Notes: generated by a model not told the origin, from the letters alone. 55,315 bases of DNA from Spirochaetaceae bacterium (GCA_017936665.1 JAGBFB010000019.1:1-55315); one strand, 5' to 3'. Counted from the first letter of the stretch, positions 17,016 through 25,700 are shown. Translations and numbers: made by a program.

Positions 17016-17330
17016 ATGTACGCACTTATTGAGTATAAGGGTAAACAGTACAAGGCTGAAAAAGATGCTCTTATCCAAGTTGATAAAATTGACGCAGAAA
17101 AAGGTCAAACAATTGATATTGACACAGTTGTTCTTGTTAGCGACGGTGATAAAGTGAACGTTGGGACTCCTTATGTAAAAGGAGCTGTGGTAAAAGCTGT
17201 TGTTGAAGAAACATTCAAAGACAAGAAAGTTATTGTTCTTAAATACAAGAGCAAAAAAGATTATCGCAGAACAATTGGTCACAGACAACAGTACACAAAT
17301 ATTCGTGTTACTGATATTGTTATAGCATAA
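17016..17330 (+). CDS. rplU: 50S ribosomal protein L21
   Basis: 104 residues with the L21 pattern: YALIEYKGKQYKAEKDALIQ, VLVSDGDKVNVGTPYV, and the C-terminal KSKKDYRRTIGHRQQYTNIRVTDI. It binds 23S rRNA and L20. Ribosome site AGAGG upstream; first gene of the classic L21-Prp-L27 operon. Confidence 0.95.
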   Translation: MYALIEYKGKQYKAEKDALIQVDKIDAEKGQTIDIDTVVLVSDGDKVNVGTPYVKGAVVKAVVEETFKDKKVIVLKYKSKKDYRRTIGHRQQYTNIRVTDIVIA

Positions 17331-17334
17331 TTTT

Positions 17335-17664
17335 ATGATTAAAGTTCTGCTAGAATGTTCTGAAGAAGGGCTTTTGCAGAATTGTTTAGCTGAAGGTCAT
17401 GCAGATTATGCTCCCAAAGGGAAGGATATAGTCTGTGCAGCGTTAAGTTGTTTGTTAAGAACCGTTTTAGCTCAACTTAAAGCAAAAAAGACCTTGATAG
17501 TAAAAACACAAATTCCTAACAGAGGAATGCTCGCGTTTTCTGTGGAGGAATTTACTAAAGATGATGAGTTTTTATTGAAATATGCATCGGATTTTTTAAT
17601 AACTGGTATAAGTCAGTTGGAAGAAGAGTTTCCAAAGCATATTTCCTTGCGAGTTGATAAGTAA
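17335..17664 (+). CDS. prp: ribosomal-processing cysteine protease Prp (DUF464)
   Basis: 109 residues. The catalytic pair is in the positions known from Staphylococcus: His22 in [15 protein letters not shown] and Cys34 at its end, followed by the AALSCLLRT helix. Prp removes an N-terminal extension from L27 in Firmicutes and relatives, an essential maturation step. It lies between rplU (4 nt) and rpmA (20 nt) as in those bacteria. Here, however, the L27 encoded next door shows no such extension, so its substrate is uncertain. Confidence 0.88.
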   Translation: MIKVLLECSEEGLLQNCLAEGHADYAPKGKDIVCAALSCLLRTVLAQLKAKKTLIVKTQIPNRGMLAFSVEEFTKDDEFLLKYASDFLITGISQLEEEFPKHISLRVDK

Positions 17665-17684
17665 TTTTTTGCGGAGGCATTAAA

Positions 17685-17942
17685 ATGGGACGAAAAAAAG
17701 GTGGTAGCGGTGCTAAAAACGGCCGTGATTCAAATCCAAAGTATCTTGGAGTAAAAGCATTCGGTGGTGAATTTGTTACTGCTGGTTCTATTCTTGTTCG
17801 TCAACGTGGAACAAAAATTCATCCAGGAAACAATGTTGGAAAAGGTAAAGATGATACACTTTTTGCAACAGAAACTGGAAACGTTGTATATCATGAAAGA
17901 AAAGGAAGAAAACTTGCTTCTATTCAACCTGTTGAAGGTTAA
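17685..17942 (+). CDS. rpmA: 50S ribosomal protein L27
   Basis: 85 residues: [48 protein letters not shown]. The ATG follows GCGGAGG. The protein starts with MGRKKGG, as in E. coli-type L27. There is no upstream in-frame start giving the hydrophobic xxLQFFAxK-type extension that Prp cleaves. The N-terminus reaches the peptidyl-transferase centre. Confidence 0.95.
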   Translation: MGRKKGGSGAKNGRDSNPKYLGVKAFGGEFVTAGSILVRQRGTKIHPGNNVGKGKDDTLFATETGNVVYHERKGRKLASIQPVEG

Positions 17943-18003
17943 TTAGCAGTTGTGCTTTTAATTTAACTTTATAAACTTTTTGTTGGTAAAGTTTTGTCTG
18001 AAT

Positions 18004-18049
18004 CCCGGAGCTTGGTGCCTTTTGGCTTATTTGCTTCGGGTTTTTTTTT
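18004..18049 (+). terminator. intrinsic terminator after rpmA
   Basis: CCCGGAGC (18004-18011) pairs with GCTTCGGG (18033-18040) with one G-T wobble, followed by nine T. It ends 13 nt before the obg start, so obg may depend on read-through or on an undetected promoter. Confidence 0.8.
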
Positions 18050-18062
18050 GTGAGGTTAAAAA

Positions 18063-19205
18063 TTGATTCATTTTGCAGATGAAGCATTAATAGAAGTTCG
18101 CTCTGGTAAAGGTGGTAATGGTTGTATTGCTTTTCGCCGAGAAAAATATGTTCCAAATGGTGGTCCAAACGGTGGCGACGGTGGGCGAGGTGGTGATGTA
18201 ATCTTTTGTGTAAAAAAGAATTTACGCACACTTTCACATTTGCGCCATAAACAAGTTTTTAAGGCAAAAAATGGTTCTGATGGTGAAGGTTCTAATCGCT
18301 ACGGACGAGATGGGGAAGATGTTTATGTACCTGTTCCACCTGGAACAACTATTCGTGATGCAGAAACAGGGGAACTTATCTGTGAATTTACTACAGAAAG
18401 TGAAAACGAAACATTTAAATATTTAACTGGTGGAAAAGGTGGTTGGGGAAATACTCATTTTAAAAGTTCTACTAATCAAGCACCAAAATATGCACACGAG
18501 GGTAAACCTGGCGAAACAAAAATGTTGCGGGTTGAATTAAGTATTATGGCTGATGTTGGATTAGTAGGTCTTCCAAATGCTGGAAAATCATCTTTGTTGG
18601 ATTATTTTACAAATGCTCGTCCAAAAATTGCTCCATATCCTTTTACAACAAAAATTCCAAATCTTGGTGTTCTTCATGTAAACGATGAGCGAGATATTAT
18701 TATTGCTGATATTCCAGGAATTATCGAAGGTGCTTCTGAAGGGGCAGGTCTTGGAATACGATTTTTAAAACATATTGCAAGAACTTCTTGTTTGATTTTT
18801 GTTATAGATGTTTCTGATGAAAACTATCTTGAAGCCTTTGATACTCTTTTGCAAGAACTTAAAACTTTCTCTGAGCCTCTTGCACAAAAACAACGCATCA
18901 TTCTTTGTAATAAAATTGATATTGAAGGTGCTTTAGACCGAGCAGAAGAAATAAAAGCAAAATTGCAAGAAAAAAATCCTGACGAGAAAGTTTTATTTAT
19001 GTCAGTTTATGAGAGAAAAGGATTGAAAAACGTAGAACAAGCAATTATTTCTTTGGTTGACTCAATGGAAAATAAAGACAGATTTGAAAATCTTTCTGGC
19101 GAAACTGCTCTAAATCGTGCTGGTAAAACAAAGATTAGTGATTTCTTAAAAGATAAGGCTAATTGTACAACTGACACAGATCAATATCCGGGTTCAGAAT
19201 TATGA
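18063..19205 (+). CDS. obg: Obg/CgtA GTPase
   Basis: 380 residues. The glycine-rich Obg fold fills residues 1-158 (VRSGKGGNGCIAFRREKYVP, GGPNGGDGGRGGDV). The GTPase domain follows with G1 GLPNAGKSS (from residue 169), the switch TTKIPNLGVL, G3 DIPGIIEGA and G4 NKID. A short acidic C-terminal tail ends the protein. Obg is a 50S assembly factor and stress-responsive GTPase. Start is a TTG, seven bases after GAGG. It overlaps nadD by 4 nt. Confidence 0.93.
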   Translation: MIHFADEALIEVRSGKGGNGCIAFRREKYVPNGGPNGGDGGRGGDVIFCVKKNLRTLSHLRHKQVFKAKNGSDGEGSNRYGRDGEDVYVPVPPGTTIRDAETGELICEFTTESENETFKYLTGGKGGWGNTHFKSSTNQAPKYAHEGKPGETKMLRVELSIMADVGLVGLPNAGKSSLLDYFTNARPKIAPYPFTTKIPNLGVLHVNDERDIIIADIPGIIEGASEGAGLGIRFLKHIARTSCLIFVIDVSDENYLEAFDTLLQELKTFSEPLAQKQRIILCNKIDIEGALDRAEEIKAKLQEKNPDEKVLFMSVYERKGLKNVEQAIISLVDSMENKDRFENLSGETALNRAGKTKISDFLKDKANCTTDTDQYPGSEL

Positions 19206-19780
19206 AATTAGCAATTTTAGGCGGAACTTTTAATCCTGTTCATATAGGACATTTAATGTTAGCTGAAGATGTTAGAAAAGAATTTGGTTATGATAAAATT
19301 CTTTTTATTCCAGCCTGTGTTCCTCCTCATAAAGTATATAAGGCTTGTGTTTCTGATTCTGATAGACTTGAAATGTTACGGCTTGCAACGAAGGATAATC
19401 CTTATTTTGAAGTTGACGATTGTGAATTAAAACGAAAGGGAATTTCTTATACAATTGATACAATTTATGATTTAGAATCTCGTTATCAAGAAAAAATTGA
19501 AGGAAAAATTGGTTTGATTATCGGGGATGATTTACTTTCAGGTTTTGAATCTTGGCATTTAGCAGAAACTTTGGCGTTGCGAGTTCGTTTAATTGTTGGC
19601 AGAAGAAATTCGTCTGTTTTGCCTTTAGAAAGTAAATTTCCGTTTTCACCACTATCAAATTCAATTTTGCCAATTTCAAGTTCTGATATTCGTAATCGAA
19701 TAATAAACAAAAAAAGTTGGAGATATTTAGTACCTGAATCAGTTTTTCAGTATATAAACGAAAGGAATCTTTATGAGTGA
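19202..19780 (+). CDS. nadD: nicotinate-nucleotide adenylyltransferase
   Basis: 192 residues; GGTFNPVHIGHLMLAE at residues 7-22 is the nucleotidyltransferase HxGH signature, with SSSDIRNRI near the C-terminus as the ISSTxxR-type motif. It makes nicotinate adenine dinucleotide for NAD synthesis. ATGA overlap with obg and an 8-nt overlap with yqeK show a tightly coupled operon. Confidence 0.92.
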   Translation: MKLAILGGTFNPVHIGHLMLAEDVRKEFGYDKILFIPACVPPHKVYKACVSDSDRLEMLRLATKDNPYFEVDDCELKRKGISYTIDTIYDLESRYQEKIEGKIGLIIGDDLLSGFESWHLAETLALRVRLIVGRRNSSVLPLESKFPFSPLSNSILPISSSDIRNRIINKKSWRYLVPESVFQYINERNLYE

Positions 19781-20354
19781 AGAAAATCAAATTTTGCTTG
19801 AAAAACTAAAAAAATATCTTTCTGTAAGTGTTTGTAAAGAACGATATGACCACTCTATGAGAACTGCTCAGACTGCAAAAGAGTTATGCCTTAGATTCGG
19901 TGAGAATGCTGAACTTGGTGAAATTGCTGGAGTTGCACACGATATTTGTAAAGAAATGAAGTCTGATTTATTGCTGAATCTTGTTTCTGTTTCAGAATAT
20001 GAAATTTCTCAAATAGAAAAAGATAAACCTTCGCTTTTGCATGGAAAAGCTGCAAGTGTGCTTTTAAAAAACGATTTTGGTGTTTCCAACCAAGATTTAT
20101 TAGAAGCAGTAAGTAATCATGTTTTTGGTAAACCTAAAATGTGTAATCTAGCTAAAATTCTTTATGTAGCGGATAAAAGTGAACCTGGTAGACCGTATGT
20201 TAATCACGAATATCTTGAAAAATTACAAAAAATGTCATTAAATGAACTTGTAGAATATGTTTTAGAAAATAATATTGATTATCTAACTAAAAAAGGAAAA
20301 GCAATTTCAAAAGAAACTTATGAATTATTGCGTTCTGTAAAAGGAGAATCTTGA
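19773..20354 (+). CDS. yqeK: YqeK-type HD-domain diadenosine tetraphosphatase
   Basis: 193 residues. The HD-domain metal ligands are visible: RYDHSMRTAQTA (first His), GVAHDICKEM (HD pair), LLHGKAAS, and VADKSEPGRPY, the last typical of YqeK. Family members split Ap4A symmetrically into two ADP, and usually sit between nadD and rsfS, as here. Confidence 0.9.
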   Translation: MSEENQILLEKLKKYLSVSVCKERYDHSMRTAQTAKELCLRFGENAELGEIAGVAHDICKEMKSDLLLNLVSVSEYEISQIEKDKPSLLHGKAASVLLKNDFGVSNQDLLEAVSNHVFGKPKMCNLAKILYVADKSEPGRPYVNHEYLEKLQKMSLNELVEYVLENNIDYLTKKGKAISKETYELLRSVKGES

Positions 20355-20355
20355 T

Positions 20356-21552
20356 ATGGGTAAAAAATCTAAAAGTGAAAATTCAGCATTATTTTTAGTC
20401 TTGATTTTTGCTGTTTTAGCAATTTCTGCTTTTATTTTGTTTTTTTCGCTAAGAACTGATCCTGTAGAAGAAGTTCTTAAAAATGACCAATTGTTAAAAA
20501 TCCTTTTTGTCTTGTCTGATGAAGATTCTGTTATTTCAACTGATGTAATTTTGTATTATCCTGTAACTCAAAGAACTGCAATGTTTGATATCCCAGGAAG
20601 AACAGGTGCAATTTATTCTTCAGTTGGAAGGGTTGATAGGATAGATTCTGTTTACTTGGAAAAAGGAATTCAGTCCTATAAGCAAGAAATTGAAAAATTG
20701 CTAGATACAACTATTCCGTTTACTTTGGAAATAAATTTAGACCAATTTTCTCAGTTAACTGATTTGCTTGGAGGTTTACGAATTTTTATTCCTTCTCCAG
20801 TTGATATAAAAACTGAAACAGATTATTTTCTACTTCCTTCAGGTTCTGTAACTTTAGATGGTGATAAAATAAAAACATATATAAAATATCGTGAAGAAGG
20901 TGAGACTGAATTTGATATTCAAGAACGAATGCAAAATACTGTGTTAGGTTTTTTGAATGCCTTACACGAAAAAAAAGATTTAGTTTTAGGTGATAGAACT
21001 TTTGAGTATTTTACAAAATTGTTAAAAACTGATATGGATAAGGATGGTTTAAAAAGTTTACTATCTGAAATTACTAATATTGATTCTGAACGTTTGTCAC
21101 CACAGACTATTACAGGTTCTATTAGAGATGTTGATGGAAAACAGCTTTTATTTCCGTATTATGATGGTCAGCTTATAAAGGATGCTTGTAAACAGAGTAT
21201 GTCTGCTTTAGTTGCATCTACAAATATGGTTTTTGATAGAACTTATGTTTTGGAAATTCAAAACGGAACTACTGTTCAAGGTTTAGCTAAAAATACAGCA
21301 GCATTGTTACAAAGTATAGGATATGATGTTCTTACAACAACAAATGCAGATAGTAACAACTATGATAAGACAATAATTATTGATCATATTAATAACTCTC
21401 AGGTTGCTTCGTCCTTAGGTGAATTTATTATGTGTGAAAATATAGTTGTTGATGAAGTTCAAAGTGAAGATGCAGGTTTGGACGCAAATTTATTAGTAGA
21501 TTTTACTATAATTCTTGGTAAAGATTTTGACGGTAGATATGTTAGAGATTAA
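20356..21552 (+). CDS. LytR-CpsA-Psr (LCP) family protein with LytR_C domain
   Basis: 398 residues: a membrane anchor at about 11-32 (FLVLIFAVLAISAFILFFSL), an LCP domain (STDVILYYPVTQRTAMFDIP, LGGLRIFIP, GDKIKTYIKYR, QERMQNTVLGFL) and a C-terminal LytR_C domain (VLEIQNGTTVQGLAKNTAALL). LCP enzymes attach glycopolymers to peptidoglycan in Gram-positives. In spirochaetes the substrate is unknown. Several arginines expected around the pyrophosphate pocket are recognisable (YREEGETEFDIQERMQ). It sits between yqeK and rsfS, a common placement. Confidence 0.82.
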   Translation: MGKKSKSENSALFLVLIFAVLAISAFILFFSLRTDPVEEVLKNDQLLKILFVLSDEDSVISTDVILYYPVTQRTAMFDIPGRTGAIYSSVGRVDRIDSVYLEKGIQSYKQEIEKLLDTTIPFTLEINLDQFSQLTDLLGGLRIFIPSPVDIKTETDYFLLPSGSVTLDGDKIKTYIKYREEGETEFDIQERMQNTVLGFLNALHEKKDLVLGDRTFEYFTKLLKTDMDKDGLKSLLSEITNIDSERLSPQTITGSIRDVDGKQLLFPYYDGQLIKDACKQSMSALVASTNMVFDRTYVLEIQNGTTVQGLAKNTAALLQSIGYDVLTTTNADSNNYDKTIIIDHINNSQVASSLGEFIMCENIVVDEVQSEDAGLDANLLVDFTIILGKDFDGRYVRD

Positions 21553-21579
21553 ATCAAATAAAAAGATATTGGAGGAAAA

Positions 21580-21924
21580 ATGAAAACTGCAAAAGAAAAA
21601 GCATTAGAAATTGCTCAGCTAATGATTGATTTTAAAGGTGAAAATGTTAGTGTAATTGATGTTTCTCAATTAAATAGTTGGACAGATTATTTTATTATCG
21701 TAACTATAAATAGTTCTTCTCATTGGAAAGGTTTGTATAAACAAGTAAAGGATTATGTAAAAGAAAATGATTTACAAATTCATGTTCCAAACAGAAAAAC
21801 TCCAGATGGTGATGATTGGAACTTAATTGATGTTGGAAACATTGTAGTGCATTTAATGTCACAAGAGGCTCGTGATTTTTACGATTTAGAAAAATTGTGG
21901 CATGCTGGAGAAAAACTTTTATAA
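21580..21924 (+). CDS. rsfS: ribosomal silencing factor RsfS
   Basis: 114 residues: KGENVSVIDVSQLNSWTDYFII, the R/KTPDGDDWNLIDVGNIVVHLM core and FYDLEKLWHAGEKL end. RsfS binds L14 and blocks 30S/50S joining during starvation. Strong site GGAGG eight bases upstream. Last gene of the ribosome/assembly run, followed by a terminator. Confidence 0.94.
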   Translation: MKTAKEKALEIAQLMIDFKGENVSVIDVSQLNSWTDYFIIVTINSSSHWKGLYKQVKDYVKENDLQIHVPNRKTPDGDDWNLIDVGNIVVHLMSQEARDFYDLEKLWHAGEKLL

Positions 21925-21936
21925 TTAAGCAAAAAA

Positions 21937-21964
21937 ACGGGGCTATAAAGTCCCGTTTTTTTTC
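21937..21964. terminator. bidirectional terminator between rsfS and the acidic gene
   Basis: ACGGGG pairs with TCCCGT (one G-T wobble), eight-base loop, flanked by seven A on the left and nine T on the right, so it can serve both convergent genes. Confidence 0.85.
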
Positions 21965-21972
21965 TTGACTAA

Positions 21973-22212
21973 TTACTCATCATCGAATACGTCATAATCG
22001 AAGTCGTCTTCATCGTCATCATAACCAAAGTCGTCTTCGTCATCGTAATCATCGATGTCGTCTTCAAAATCTTCGTCCATGAATTCATCATCTTCAAAGT
22101 CGTCAAGAGAGTCATCTTCATCAAAATCATCATCAAAGTCATCATTATACGCATAACTAAAGCCGTAGGCAGCCATGGCAGTTTCGTCTAATAATTCTTT
22201 TTCAGTGAACAT
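21973..22212 (-). CDS. hyperacidic small protein
   Basis: 79 residues, of which 43 are Asp or Glu by count; beyond residue 23 almost every non-acidic residue is Phe, Tyr, Ile or Met. There is a single lysine. The N-terminus (MFTEKELLDETAMAAYGFSYAY) looks like a short ordered helix. The ATG has AAGGAAGT upstream and a promoter. It is not a shadow: the complementary frames give only low-complexity Met/Thr/Leu strings. No family recognised. The composition recalls acidic tails that mimic nucleic acid or bind basic proteins (RNA polymerase delta tail, DNA mimics), but that is only analogy. Confidence 0.7.
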   Translation of the reverse strand: MFTEKELLDETAMAAYGFSYAYNDDFDDDFDEDDSLDDFEDDEFMDEDFEDDIDDYDDEDDFGYDDDEDDFDYDVFDDE

Positions 22213-22247
22213 ATGAGTACTTCCTTATATTAAGCTTCAATAATAAA

Positions 22248-22277
22248 ACAATAAAGTAGAGTACATATTTATGTCAA
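22248..22277 (-). promoter_or_regulatory. promoter of the hyperacidic gene
   Basis: On the minus strand TTGACA (22277-22272), 18-bp spacer, TATTGT (22253-22248), then a leader of about 30 nt with AAGGAAGT. Confidence 0.55.
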
Positions 22278-22352
22278 CTAGATAGACATAAAAAAATGTA
22301 AAATTTATAAAAAAAAATTAAAAAAAAATATTAAATAAATATTTAAAAGGGT

Positions 22353-22380
22353 TTGACAAAAGTTTCAATTTCTGTATAAT
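22353..22380 (+). promoter_or_regulatory. promoter of ispE-spoVG, short leader
   Basis: TTGACA (22353-22358), 16-bp spacer, TATAAT (22375-22380). The ispE ATG starts 11 nt after the -10, so the leader is only about five bases and holds no ribosome-binding site. Confidence 0.7.
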
Positions 22381-22391
22381 TAAGAATATCT

Positions 22392-23264
22392 ATGTTAGAT
22401 GTAGTGCGTGAGTATGCACCGGCTAAAATAAATTTGCATCTTCAAGTTTATCCCAAAAGGTCGGATGGATATCACCCTATTGAAAGTATTTTTCAGACTG
22501 TATCTTTGTTTGATGAACTTAAGATAGAGTTTGTGGGAGAGAGTTTTGGTTGTGTTGTGAAATGTGATTCAATGCAACTTCCTGAGGAAAATACACTGAC
22601 AAAGACATATAAGGTATTTTGCCAAGAAACTGGTATAAAGCTTGGGATTAGTGTTGAGCTTACAAAGCAAATTCCTAGTGGAGCTGGTTTGGGAGGTGGT
22701 TCTTCAGATGCCGCATATTTTTTGCGTGCGTTGAATAGAGCTTGTGATTATCCCTTGTCACAGAGTCGATTAGAGTTTGTTGCGAGTTTGGTTGGAAGTG
22801 ATGTACCTTTTTTTCTATTCGATGGTGCTGCTATCGTAACAGGCCGTGGTGAGAAGGTAAAGCCAATTTTACCACGAAAAGACCTTTGTTTTGTTTTGGT
22901 GTATCCTGATGTACATTGTTCAACAGCAGAGTGTTATTCTCTTGTTGATGAATATTATGCTTTGGGAAAAACAGTTGTAGGACCAACTTTACAGGAAATT
23001 GAGGAAATGTACTACAAGCCGATTTCTGAATGGCGGTTTATAAATACTTTTGCAAATCCTGTTATGAAAAAGTATCCGGCAATTTTAGATGCATTAAGAA
23101 GTCTTGAGTTGCAAGGTGCTGAGTTCGTGCAAATGAGTGGTTCTGGTTCTACTGTTTTTGGTGTGTTTTCTGATGATAATCTTGGAAAAGATGCCTGCAC
23201 AAACCTAAGAAAAAAATGGAAGAATGTTTATTTTTTGTCTTCCAGTATTCAGCAAGATATTTAA
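22392..23264 (+). CDS. ispE: 4-diphosphocytidyl-2-C-methyl-D-erythritol kinase
   Basis: 290 residues, a GHMP kinase: APAKINLHLQVYPKRSDGYHP (substrate motif with Lys and the DGYH), and the ATP loop IPSGAGLGGGSSDAA. It phosphorylates CDP-methylerythritol in the non-mevalonate isoprenoid pathway. The C-terminal QMSGSGSTVFGVF glycine motif is intact. First gene of a run with spoVG. Confidence 0.94.
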   Translation: MLDVVREYAPAKINLHLQVYPKRSDGYHPIESIFQTVSLFDELKIEFVGESFGCVVKCDSMQLPEENTLTKTYKVFCQETGIKLGISVELTKQIPSGAGLGGGSSDAAYFLRALNRACDYPLSQSRLEFVASLVGSDVPFFLFDGAAIVTGRGEKVKPILPRKDLCFVLVYPDVHCSTAECYSLVDEYYALGKTVVGPTLQEIEEMYYKPISEWRFINTFANPVMKKYPAILDALRSLELQGAEFVQMSGSGSTVFGVFSDDNLGKDACTNLRKKWKNVYFLSSSIQQDI

Positions 23265-23301
23265 TCTTGAAAAGAAATTGATATTATAGGGTTTGTAGTT
23301 T

Positions 23302-23580
23302 ATGCAGATAACAGAGATTCGCATCCGTAAGGTTGCTGCTGAAGGGAAGTTGAAGGCTTACGTTACAGTTACATTTGATAACTGTTTTGTAGTACACAAC
23401 GTTAAAATTATTGAAGGTAAAACTGGTTTATTCATTGCTATGCCAAGTCGTAAGACAAGTGGTGGTGAATATAAGGATGTTGCTCATCCTATTAGTCCTG
23501 AGTTCCGCACAGAGTTGCAAGATAAAATTCTTGCAGAGTATGAAGCTGGGCATATAGAGGAAGCATCTTCAGACGATTAA
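23302..23580 (+). CDS. spoVG: SpoVG-family regulator
   Basis: 92 residues: [31 protein letters not shown] and the signature [23 protein letters not shown]. SpoVG proteins bind DNA and RNA in spirochaetes (Borrelia) and Gram-positives and regulate many targets. AGGG lies 11 bases before the ATG, a rather distant site. It is downstream of ispE (37 nt), and a weak hairpin (TCAGAC/GTCTGA, 23569-23586) overlaps its stop. Confidence 0.94.
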   Translation: MQITEIRIRKVAAEGKLKAYVTVTFDNCFVVHNVKIIEGKTGLFIAMPSRKTSGGEYKDVAHPISPEFRTELQDKILAEYEAGHIEEASSDD

Positions 23581-23603
23581 GTCTGACCCGTTTTTCTATA
23601 TTT

Positions 23604-23676
23604 TGGGTCGTCGTCAAGTGGTAAGACAACGGCTTTTGGTGCCGTCATTCCGCAGGTTCGAATCCTGCCGACCCAG
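23604..23676 (+). tRNA. tRNA-Gln (anticodon TTG)
   Basis: Acceptor TGGGTCG pairs with CGACCCA; the anticodon arm ACGGC-TTTTGGT-GCCGT gives anticodon TTG; the T arm is GCAGG-TTCGAAT-CCTGC. CCA is not encoded. The nearest TATATT is too close to the 5' end to be its promoter, so it may be processed from the ispE-spoVG transcript. Confidence 0.93.
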
Positions 23677-23700
23677 TTATTACGGTTTTAACCGACATAA

Positions 23701-23742
23701 AAGTGGTTAAGGGTTATTTGGCTCTTGACCATTTATTTTTTA
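23701..23742 (+). terminator. terminator after tRNA-Gln
   Basis: Thirteen pairs (three wobble) between 23701-23713 and 23722-23734, eight-base loop, followed by a T run. Confidence 0.7.
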
Positions 23743-23839
23743 GGAAGACTCTGGCGTGATGAACGATGGGGTTTGTGCTATTCTTATAATTGTTTTATTT
23801 AGCAAGAGTTTTCCTTATTTTCTTTAAGGAGTTCATAAA

Positions 23840-24391
23840 ATGGAACAATTAGTATTAAAAGCAACAAAAAGAACAGAAACAGGTAAAGCTGCTGCAAAAC
23901 GTTTAAGAGAAACAGGAAACTTGCCAGCTGTAATGTACAATCACCAAGGTGAAGCTACAATGCTTTCTGTTAACGAAAGTGAATTTACAAAAGTTTGGAA
24001 ACAAGCAACAAAAACAACTATCATTTGTCTTGATGTAGATGGAACTAAATATCAAGCATTTATTAAAGACACAGAATACGATATCATTTCAAATCGTAAC
24101 TTACACGTTGATTTCCATGTAATCGAAGATACACAAAAATTGAGAGCAACAATCAAAGTTCAAACATCTGGAACTCCAGTTGGTGTGCGTGAAGGTGGTA
24201 TTCTTATGACAACAGGTATCTCAATTAAAATTGAATGTTTGCCAAAAGATTTACCTGTAAGAATTGTTGCTGATATTGATCCTATTAAAATTGGTGAAAC
24301 TTTCTACGTTAAAGATCTTAAACTTGCAGATGGTATCAAACTTCTTACAAACCCAGATGCAGTTGTAGTTTCTGTACGTTCTGGAAAATAA
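23840..24391 (+). CDS. rplY: 50S ribosomal protein L25 (Ctc/TL5 form)
   Basis: 183 residues, the long two-domain form: 5S-rRNA-binding N-terminal domain (TGKAAAKRLRETGNLPAVMY) and the Ctc-type C-terminal beta domain (GVREGGILMTTGISIKIECLP). The ATG follows AAGGAG. A TATAAT at 23785-23790 may be its -10, but I see no good -35. Followed by a terminator. Confidence 0.93.
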   Translation: MEQLVLKATKRTETGKAAAKRLRETGNLPAVMYNHQGEATMLSVNESEFTKVWKQATKTTIICLDVDGTKYQAFIKDTEYDIISNRNLHVDFHVIEDTQKLRATIKVQTSGTPVGVREGGILMTTGISIKIECLPKDLPVRIVADIDPIKIGETFYVKDLKLADGIKLLTNPDAVVVSVRSGK

Positions 24392-24411
24392 CTTAGATTA
24401 TTTTTATGAAT

Positions 24412-24468
24412 ACTGCTTAATAATGGTTTTGTGTTTTTACATAAAGTCGTTTTAAGCAGTTTTTTTTT
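24412..24468 (+). terminator. terminator between rplY and tilS
   Basis: ACTGCTTAA (24412-24420) pairs perfectly with TTAAGCAGT (24452-24460) across a long loop, followed by eight T. It ends six bases before the tilS ATG. Confidence 0.75.
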
Positions 24469-24473
24469 AGTTT

Positions 24474-25700
24474 ATGTCAGATTTCGTAAATGATTTTGAA
24501 CAAAGATTTGAATCCTCATTACCTAAGGATTTATGTTCTTCAGTACTTTTGTTGGGAGTTTCTGGAGGATCTGATTCTATGGCAATGTTATCTTGTGTAA
24601 TTAGTCTTATTACAAATCCAATTTTTAATGATAAATATAAAAATCTAAAACTGAAAGTTGTTACTGTAAATCACCGCCTTAGAACTGAAAAAGAAAGTTT
24701 AGGGGATTGTTTGTTTGTAAAAAAGTTTTGTGATTCAAAACAAATTCCTTGTTGTATTTCAAATGCTGATGAAAATCAAATTTCTTTTCTTGCTAAAAAA
24801 CGTAATATGGGATTAGAAGAGGCTGCTAGATTTTTTAGATATGATATTTTTGAAAAAATTGCTTTACATGAAAATTCAAATTTTTTCTTTTTGGCTCATA
24901 ATAAAGATGATCAGGTGGAAACTTTAATTCAGCGTTTTTTTCAAGGAGCGTATGGAACTTCTGCCTTAGGTATTCCTCAAAAACGGGAAATTTTTTATAG
25001 ACCTATGATGAATTTTACTAAAGATGAAATTTTAAAATATTTAGACAAAAAAAATATTGAATTTAAAACAGATAAAACTAATTTTCAAAATGATTATTTA
25101 AGAAACAAAATTAGAAATTTATTAATTCCTCAATTAAGTGAAATTTTTGTTGGGTGGAAAACCGCTTTATTAAATGGAGTTGAAAAACGAAAAATTGATG
25201 AAGATTTTTTTGAATCTGAATGTAAAAAATATCAATGGAATTATTCTGAAAATGAATTTTTTATGGATAAATCTATATTTGAAAAATTGCATAAATCTAT
25301 AAAAATTAGATTGGTTTACCAATGTTTAACTAAACTTAAAGCAAATCATCGCATTCCTTTTGAAATAATTGAAAGTTTTTGTGAAGGTAATAATAATTTT
25401 TCTGGTGGAATAAATTTTTTATATACAAACGATAAAGTTTTGATAAATAATAAAAAAAATAGTAGTACAGAATCATATTTTTTTGCTATAATGGAAGAGT
25501 CTAGTGGAATTCCAATTAAACTTTCTACACCTAAAGGGAATTTATGTTTTTCAGAAAAAACTTTTAACATAAAAAATATGGTAGATTTACCTGAAAAGAT
25601 AAAAATTCCTTGTTATATTGAATTAAAAAATGGCAAATTTGTTTTTGAAGAAGTTCCATCTAGAAACCAAAAGACTGTTTTTATTATTTTAGAGGATTGA
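24474..25700 (+). CDS. tilS: tRNA(Ile)-lysidine synthase
   Basis: 408 residues. The PP-loop is LLGVSGGSDSMAML (residues about 26-39), then VNHRLR, FFLAHNKDDQVETLIQRFFQGA and the PMMNFTKDEI stretch, all TilS features. It converts C34 of the AUA-decoding tRNA-Ile to lysidine. The start follows a terminator with no ribosome site visible. tilS-ftsH adjacency (4 nt) is common in bacteria. Confidence 0.92.
   Translation: MSDFVNDFEQRFESSLPKDLCSSVLLLGVSGGSDSMAMLSCVISLITNPIFNDKYKNLKLKVVTVNHRLRTEKESLGDCLFVKKFCDSKQIPCCISNADENQISFLAKKRNMGLEEAARFFRYDIFEKIALHENSNFFFLAHNKDDQVETLIQRFFQGAYGTSALGIPQKREIFYRPMMNFTKDEILKYLDKKNIEFKTDKTNFQNDYLRNKIRNLLIPQLSEIFVGWKTALLNGVEKRKIDEDFFESECKKYQWNYSENEFFMDKSIFEKLHKSIKIRLVYQCLTKLKANHRIPFEIIESFCEGNNNFSGGINFLYTNDKVLINNKKNSSTESYFFAIMEESSGIPIKLSTPKGNLCFSEKTFNIKNMVDLPEKIKIPCYIELKNGKFVFEEVPSRNQKTVFIILED

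Noticed and set aside
17920-18237. Minus-strand His-rich frame over obg
   Set aside because: Antisense of the glycine-rich Obg domain (GGN codons read as His/Leu); composition artefact.
22017-22154. Minus-strand Met/Thr/Leu-rich frame
   Set aside because: Frame-shifted shadow of the hyperacidic gene; low complexity and no start signals.
23785-23790. Promoter for rplY at TATAAT
   Set aside because: No acceptable -35 at 16-18 bp; kept only as a remark in the rplY entry.
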